A stretch of DNA of 64,000 nt from Brassica napus (Eukaryota > Streptophyta > Magnoliopsida > Brassicales > Brassicaceae): contig NC_063438.1 of the NCBI RefSeq assembly GCF_020379485.1, forward strand, positions 7,702,335 through 7,766,334, given 5' to 3'. Shown here piece after piece: positions 58,419 through 64,000 of the stretch (position 1 is its first letter; every line of letters starts with the position of its first letter). The translations under genes were made by a program, and so were the position numbers. Below the pieces are notes generated by a model that did no database searches, was not told where the DNA came from, and saw only the letters and a program-made list of their open reading frames with translations.

Positions 58419-59657
58419 TCACCTTTTTGTTTGATAAAGATAAACATGGGATTTAAACACTGAATCTCCAACCTTAAACCCCGGCATTGTGATAAACTCA
58501 ACTCTCAAATCCTCTTGTCCTTCTTCCTCTTTTCTTGTATCATCACCCACTACAGACTCCATGTAGGCACCTGAGAATCTGGTTCCTCTTCTGACCACAA
58601 AGATCTTCGCTTCTATATCCAAAGAAGCTGCTAACGATCCAAGAACCCATACCCACTTCGCCATTTTCGCAAAGATTCGATAAAACACAGTTCTTGGATG
58701 CTTACCAAGCAGAACAAGCCCCCTCATATCTAAATTCCCAAAGAAGGAAGCTTCCATCAACGGATGAACAACTAATAGATACTTCTGACCGCAGAATCTC
58801 GCAAACGCCGAATCTGGAAACGCTGTCAACGCGTCCAACGGATCATCTAAACTCATCAGCTCAGTCACGTCAGAAGGAATAAGCTTCATGCCGTGGAACA
58901 TTCTCTGAACGATGTACGACTCAAAAGCATACTTCTTGTCTGAGTTCTTAGCGTACGTTACATTAGGCACGATAGATTCAACTGCTTTCTCAAGATTCCA
59001 TTCTGTAGCTTTCATGAGAGTGATCAACGGCTTTGCAAAGTCGTGTATCGACTTAGAAGCAGCTCTGAACACGAACTCAAAGGAGGAGACGCTCACGAGC
59101 CTCTCTTCGAGTTTGTTATTCTCTGCGACCAAACAGTTTAGTGTCTCCTTCAGGGAGTGAACCTCACTCTCCTTTGCTTTCGTCTGCGTCTTGAGCTCCC
59201 ACAAATGCTTCTCGTTCACTTCCACTTCGTCTCTCAACCGGTTCAAGCAAGAAGCGGCGTCAAGCTCGGTCTTGGCTTGGAGCTGCTTTGTTTTGAGGTA
59301 GAGACGTTTGAATCTTCGTAGCGTTTCGAGGTGAGAGACGACGAGGTTGTCTGCTTCTATGATCTTGTCTGGATCGTAAGGCAGATGAGCTCGTTGAAAC
59401 TCGAGATACGCGAGCTTAAGCGATGTAACAGCGTCGAACAGCTTCGAAACCTCAGCATCGTTCCAACGGGAACTTGGAATCTTTCTCGAGGGTTTGCAAG
59501 TGATATCTTCGAAGACTTCTGCTACTACTTCATCAGAAGGAGTGTTCGGATTCGGTTTATGGTCAGGGAACACACCAATGGATCTAAACTTGCAGACTTT
59601 AGTGAGTTTGGAGATGATGTCTGAAAGATTCGATGTTTTAACGACAGCATTCTCCAT
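58419..59657 (-). CDS. DUF641 / GIL1-IRKI family protein
   Basis: An intronless 412-aa protein. The DUF641 domain covers about residues 60-190 (RWNDAEVSKLFDAVTSLKLA, then YDPDKIIEADNLVVSHLETL), followed by a coiled coil at about 140-190 (KTKQLQAKTEL, then LKETLNCLVAENNKLEERLV). The C-terminal 60 residues form the conserved GIL1/IRKI end (RGTRFSGAYMESVV, then FITMPGFKVGDSVFKSHVYL). Family members include GIL1 (gravitropic response in light) and IRKI, but the role of this one is not known to me. It is convergent with OFP17, matching the Arabidopsis order (At2g30380). An intron in the 5' leader is possible, since AG at 59676 lies in a good acceptor context. Confidence 0.88.
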   Translation of the reverse strand: MENAVVKTSNLSDIISKLTKVCKFRSIGVFPDHKPNPNTPSDEVVAEVFEDITCKPSRKIPSSRWNDAEVSKLFDAVTSLKLAYLEFQRAHLPYDPDKIIEADNLVVSHLETLRRFKRLYLKTKQLQAKTELDAASCLNRLRDEVEVNEKHLWELKTQTKAKESEVHSLKETLNCLVAENNKLEERLVSVSSFEFVFRAASKSIHDFAKPLITLMKATEWNLEKAVESIVPNVTYAKNSDKKYAFESYIVQRMFHGMKLIPSDVTELMSLDDPLDALTAFPDSAFARFCGQKYLLVVHPLMEASFFGNLDMRGLVLLGKHPRTVFYRIFAKMAKWVWVLGSLAASLDIEAKIFVVRRGTRFSGAYMESVVGDDTRKEEEGQEDLRVEFITMPGFKVGDSVFKSHVYLYQTKR

Positions 59658-61405
59658 TGATGGAACAGAAAAGCCCTTAAAAAATTAAAATTTTAACTTA
59701 TATTAGTTTAAGTCATAGCAAAGACTTAAACAAAGACAGAGACCGAAACTGTAGAAGAGAAAGCTACCATTTAAAATCGATAGAACAAAAAGGATTGAAG
59801 AAAGAAAGATCCACCTGTTTGTGTGTGTGTTTTGTACACTAGTAGCAGCCAAAGCACAAGTTCGAGTGTTTTGTTGCTTCTTTCTCTGTTCTCTCTCTGC
59901 TCTACACAAAATGCTTCTTGTGTTGTTTAACCTTGGAAATGAGGTTTATATTATATATCTATATTCTTCTTTTTTAGATCTTGCTCGAAGACGAAAATAA
60001 GCAAGATTTTAAACATAAACAAATACTATATACAGCCTCGTTAATGGTGATGATTCTGGGAATCCTAAACCATAAATCGACTATAATTGGCGTTTAGTTC
60101 TCTTTGATTTTCACCTGTTTTCAAAACAATTAGTATTTTATTTTATTATATATTTTTGAATAAATCTGGGAATCCAAGAGAAAAAACCTCAGGAATCTCA
60201 ACAGACACCGTCGAGGAGAAACAAAAACCTTTGTCTCTCTCTCTATCTTTATATTTTAAAAAATACTAAATCATAACTAAATTAAATAATTAATTTGTTC
60301 AACTGTGTAAATCTTATACTACTAAACTTGTTCATGCTTCTTCAAGTGTTTGGACTTTTGAGGGAAAGAGAAAGGCAAAGTACCAAAAGAGGTTAAAGGC
60401 TGATTCGCACACGAGTTTTCTATCACCCTCTTCTGTCATCTTTGTCTCTTAAACTAAAAACAAATTGCCTGTCCCAAGAAAAACGTTCGGACATGTACTA
60501 GTTACTGGGCCTCGTCTAAAGGCCCATTTTTTAATTGTTGGGTTAAATTTAAACCTTTCTGAAAATACCACCAACACCCGACTGAAATGCCTTATCAGGA
60601 AAGCGAGAGTTCCTTCTTCATTATATTTATGGCAAATGTGAATTTGTCGTGCAATCCCAAACATTTATTTACAAAATCGTTCAGACGAAGCTAACTAAAA
60701 AAAAAAGATTTTTTTTTTTAAATAGTGACAGTGGCATGCGGTCCAATGTTTCTCTCCCCCTTGGCAACCTACTCTCCTAGACCAGTTAACTTGGTTTCCT
60801 CTTGCTCACCGGACTCTTTACAATGTTCTGCTGATTTATTATTCTTCAAATATATATGTTCCACCACTGAATCTTTCAAAGATGAATCAAATATGTTCGG
60901 AAAAGTTGTTTGTGTTGCGATGATTGTAATTTGTATGGTTGTATATTACTGGATTGCAATAAAAAGTTTTGTCAAAGAAATATATCCTAAACATTACAAT
61001 CAAGTGTAATAGCCACCAGGCCAATGTGATTTCATTGTTTTTTTTTTTCCGAAAATAGCCTAATATGCATACATACGCAAAATTTTATACATACTCAAAA
61101 CTAATATCCGATTAATCTTCGATATTTAATCAATTATCCACGCTGACGGTCCAACTCACGCGTAATGTAATTTGGAACATGGACTATTCCACTGGAAACC
61201 TATAATTAAATATGCTCGTACGGGCTTCTTAATGTCACGTAGGTGTTAAGTTCATAATATATGGACTGATATAAGTAAGGAAAAGCCCAACAACATTTTC
61301 ATGGCAGGTATATACTCGAGTCGTCGACCATGCAGGCATGCATTGCAGACTTGCAGTAATTCATAAGACATCTATTTCCCAACTCGTTGATTTCATTTAC
61401 ATTTT
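59658..61405. other. Upstream region of the DUF641 gene and spacer
   Basis: The DUF641 leader and promoter occupy roughly 59658-60000. An open frame with first ATG at 60746 and end at 61009 would give an 87-aa peptide with one hydrophobic segment (VVCVAMIVICMVVYYWIAI). It has no recognised family and may be chance. Nothing else was seen. Confidence 0.4.
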
Positions 61406-61413
61406 GTAATAAT

Positions 61414-61726
61414 CAGGCTAGTTCAATGGTGTCATGGGCCCTGGAGCAAAAAAAAAATTTAATTTCCAAACTATTATTTTTCTTGAAAAAAATCTGATAG
61501 ATATTTTATTTTTCAAAATACTAGAAGTATTTTTATAAATAAAATTTTAAAAATAAAAAAAAATTTTCATATAAAAAAATTTGGATCTTTTTTCTTATTC
61601 TTAATATAAAAATACATGTATTTTTTTAAAAAAAAAAAATCAGATCCTTGTCTATTAAGAAATAGGAGGCAATAGATTGGATCCGAAACGATCGCACCGC
61701 TTGCCCCCCTATCTAAGCCGACCCTG
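61414..61726. mobile_element. Short hAT-type MITE with 8-bp target duplication
   Basis: GTAATAAT flanks the 313-bp element at 61406-61413 and 61727-61734. The ends are CAGGCTAG on the left and CAGGGTCGG when the right end is read inward, an imperfect terminal inverted repeat of hAT type (CAGGG start, 8-bp duplication). The interior is A/T runs with no coding. Confidence 0.75.
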
Positions 61727-61997
61727 GTAATAATATTAGTTCCCGAATACTCTAATTCATCATGCTTTGCATGGTTATACCTATTGAAAAAAATCACCAT
61801 AATTAACCAGTGGGCATTGGACTATTGACACTTGACTATTTGAGGGACAACACCAACAGTTTGATCTCTGTTAACCACCAGATAATTTTATATTGCACTC
61901 TTAGAATCCAAAGAATAGTCAGTTGACATTAGTTGCCGGACACTGAACATTGTGATTAATTCACTAAAAAAAAATCACGATGTTGTTAGCAAAAGAA

Positions 61998-62070
61998 TCC
62001 TACTATATAAAAGGGACTAAATTCAAGGCTTTTGAGACTATCCACCTCAGCCAAAATATTCTCATCTAAA
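61998..62070 (+). mobile_element. 5' end of a Helitron (same family as 13064-15327)
   Basis: TCCTACTATATAAAAGGGAC starts after A (61997) and matches the 5' terminus of the Helitron at 15327 nearly base for base. The next block has a similar layout (CCACCTCAGC-CAAAATATT against CCACATGGACAAAATATT). No CTAG-plus-hairpin 3' end was found before the window ends, so only the start is annotated. Confidence 0.65.
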
Positions 62071-62639
62071 AAGAATTAAAAATAAATATTATTTAGAAAA
62101 TAATTAACTAACATACAATTTTTGATATTTCTAAAAATTTCAAATTTGTAACTACTAATTTATTAATAGAATCATATATCTATATTGAATTATGTTATAT
62201 TTTAATAGTTAGACTTTAAGGGTAAATAAATTATTAATTTATAATATATATAATTTATAACATTATATTGTAGTTATAAATAAAGAGAAAATAACCGGGA
62301 AGGATGAAGAAGCTCATGTAAAATTATGTAATTAAAATGGTAAAATGGTGAGTATGATGAGGTGAATCTAAGAAAATTTGTTGTACAAATTATGGTGTTT
62401 TATTCGTCCACTATAATGATTTAAAATAAAATATATATTCACATAAATAAGTCAATATTTGTTGTTTTTTTTTTGGTAAGATGTTAAGATTATTATTTTC
62501 TAAAAGGTTACACTGTTGTTTTTAAACAACTTATTACAACAAGGAAACAAAAACAACCAACAACAACTCAAGGTAAAAAAAGCCTTAAGGAAGTCTTATA
62601 CAAGAAATATAAAAAGAAGTAGAGAAGATGAGAAAGAAG

Positions 62640-63235
62640 AACTTACCGGGTAAGAGAGGAGACGGTCACGCATCATACGGTCGAAAGAGGCAAGGATGAC
62701 TGATGAAGGTGAGGAGACATGACTGAAAGTAGAGCTTGATGACTGGAGTAGCATGTGCATCTACGTTGACGCGAGGTTGATTGATCTAGGCTGCAACAGA
62801 GTGTAGATCAGCCGGAGGAGAAATCCAAACTTCAGCAGCAAAAGGCTCCCATATCAAGCGAGAGAAAGATCACTCAAAGAAGAGATGATGGTGAGTCTCT
62901 ATTTCCAGATTACAAAGGGCGCACGTTCCTGAGACATTTAATCCCCAACGCCTCAAGCGATCCTTGGTTGGCAGTCTTCTCCGCAAAGCCAGCCATGATA
63001 TAAACGCATTACGTGGAATATGTTCCTTGAACCAAATATTCTTGTGCCAATATGTATTGTTGATAGTGTTTATATTCTTTTCTGACATTAGTATCCATAT
63101 TTTTTGATAAACTGATCCAAAGAGATTAGTTTGTGGAGCTAACCAAACGAGGATTATAGTGTTTACTTTGGAAAAAGTAATAGGTTGAATGATAGATGGC
63201 ATGCGTGCCTTTTCACATGGAAATCTGCACATATA
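62640..63235 (-). pseudogene. LINE fragment (zf-RVT region)
   Basis: The minus-strand frame contains IWFKEHIPRNAFISWLALRR, then RLPTKDRLRRWGLNVSG, then TCALCNLEIETHHHLFFE. This is the zf-RVT zinc-binding motif that follows the reverse transcriptase in plant LINEs. A stop follows, with decayed coding to about 62640. Both the reverse transcriptase and the RNase H are missing. It lies downstream of the Helitron 5' end, so it may be cargo of that element. Confidence 0.75.
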
Positions 63236-64000
63236 TTAAAATTATAAGTTTTGAATCATAGAGAAAATATAGTGTATATGACTGAAGTTGGTACATTCCG
63301 AAACTAAATATGGCTGAAATTCTTCTTTGTCAAAATGCATAGATGTGAATCTTATATGAATAGAGTTCTACATTGCTTATAGCAGTGTAATAAACTCCGT
63401 GTGTAAAGGATAAAAAATGTTATATAAGTGAAAACAAAATTTATGATTTTTTTCTTGTGCCTATAGGCTCTTCGCAATTTGAAGAAGAAAGAACATATTG
63501 TGTGAAAATCTTTGGCTCGGTCAAATTTTATCCAGTTGTTTACAAAACTGTTATTATCTGATTCATGTAATTTTTCAGTGTTGATTTAAAAGCCCAAAAA
63601 ACCTATCTATACTGACTTTTTTATATTTTTTCTGTGATTTGAATTTAAAAAGAGATAAAACTTTCGATAAGTTATGTAAACTCAGAACAAGTATTTAGCT
63701 TTAGAAAGCATTTACATGTTTCAAACTTATAATATATACATATATAATGTTTAAAATTATGCATATAAAACCTGTGTAAAATGTGTCTGAATATGTTTCT
63801 CTTCTTTAATGTGTTAATCGTACTATATATAATATTATTTTAAAATTTCAAAAAATTTATGTCACTATCACATACAAAAAACCATCAATAAAAAATATAA
63901 TTCTCCATCTACAACAAAAAAATGAAAAATTATTAACTTATAAATTTAAATTAAGAAAAACTAACATTGGAAAAACAAGAAGTTAATATAAAAGAAAAAA
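63236..64000. other. Unassigned AT-rich DNA at the window edge
   Basis: No open frame, repeat structure or transposon terminus was recognised. Confidence 0.5.

Noticed and set aside
60746..61009. 87-aa peptide with a hydrophobic segment
   Set aside because: No homologue recognised, no promoter or splice evidence, and A/T-run flanks. It was kept only as a remark in the spacer entry.

Overview
The window is nuclear DNA of a Brassiceae plant (Brassica or Raphanus type). This rests on recognisable, intron-containing orthologues of one Arabidopsis chromosome 2 block, about At2g30520 down to At2g30380 in collinear order, and on AT-rich DNA full of Helitrons. The retained genes, left to right, are RPT2, an LEA_2-type membrane protein, a broken NET4B, C4H, HEIP1, VAL1/HSI2, KIS (tubulin cofactor A), OFP2, OFP17 and a DUF641 (GIL1/IRKI-like) gene. 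Genes expected between VAL1 and KIS in this block (the At2g30460 to At2g30420 interval) were not seen, and NET4B is a relic. That is what one expects of a fractionated copy after the Brassiceae genome triplication. Arabidopsis names and order are from memory, not from a search.

Layout. 0-9.4 kb: a SINE, RPT2 with a 2 kb Helitron in its third intron, and the LEA_2 gene. 9.4-15.3 kb: a nest of minus-strand Helitrons. The middle one (10096-15345) carries gene-derived DNA with a plant promoter, and is itself split by another Helitron whose 5' end is tandemly duplicated and which carries a LINE RNase H fragment. 15.5-16.4 kb: the NET4B relic next to the nest. 16.4-22.2 kb: gene-poor, with a 26-base G run, a 197-bp tandem repeat, a SINE-like element and a complete 1 kb Helitron. 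22.3-30 kb: C4H and the 19-exon HEIP1. 31.6-33.1 kb: a 5'-truncated LINE with exact target duplications. 34-37 kb: VAL1. 37.7-39.4 kb: two tandem dicistronic tRNA-Gly/C-D snoRNA units. 40.6-41.3 kb: KIS. 41.8-45.4 kb: a Helitron with an internal tandem array and a 20-bp palindromic 3' hairpin. 46.7-47.7 kb: OFP2. 48.7-49.4 kb: a DC1-type relic. 49.7-54.5 kb: a young Ty1/copia element with 312-bp LTRs. 54.7-57 kb: a Helitron with a three-fold internal repeat. 57.2-59.7 kb: OFP17 and the DUF641 gene. 60-64 kb: a short hAT-type MITE, the 5' end of another Helitron, and a LINE fragment.

The host genes do not form a pathway. They are ordinary plant loci: phototropic signalling (RPT2), phenylpropanoids (C4H), meiotic crossover (HEIP1), repression of the seed programme (VAL1), microtubule biogenesis (KIS) and growth repression (OFPs). 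I found no convincing wholly new molecular system. The items most worth checking are the nested Helitron with captured genic DNA, the paired tRNA-snoRNA units with diverged guide regions, and the small Lys/Arg-rich peptide gene inside the Helitron.
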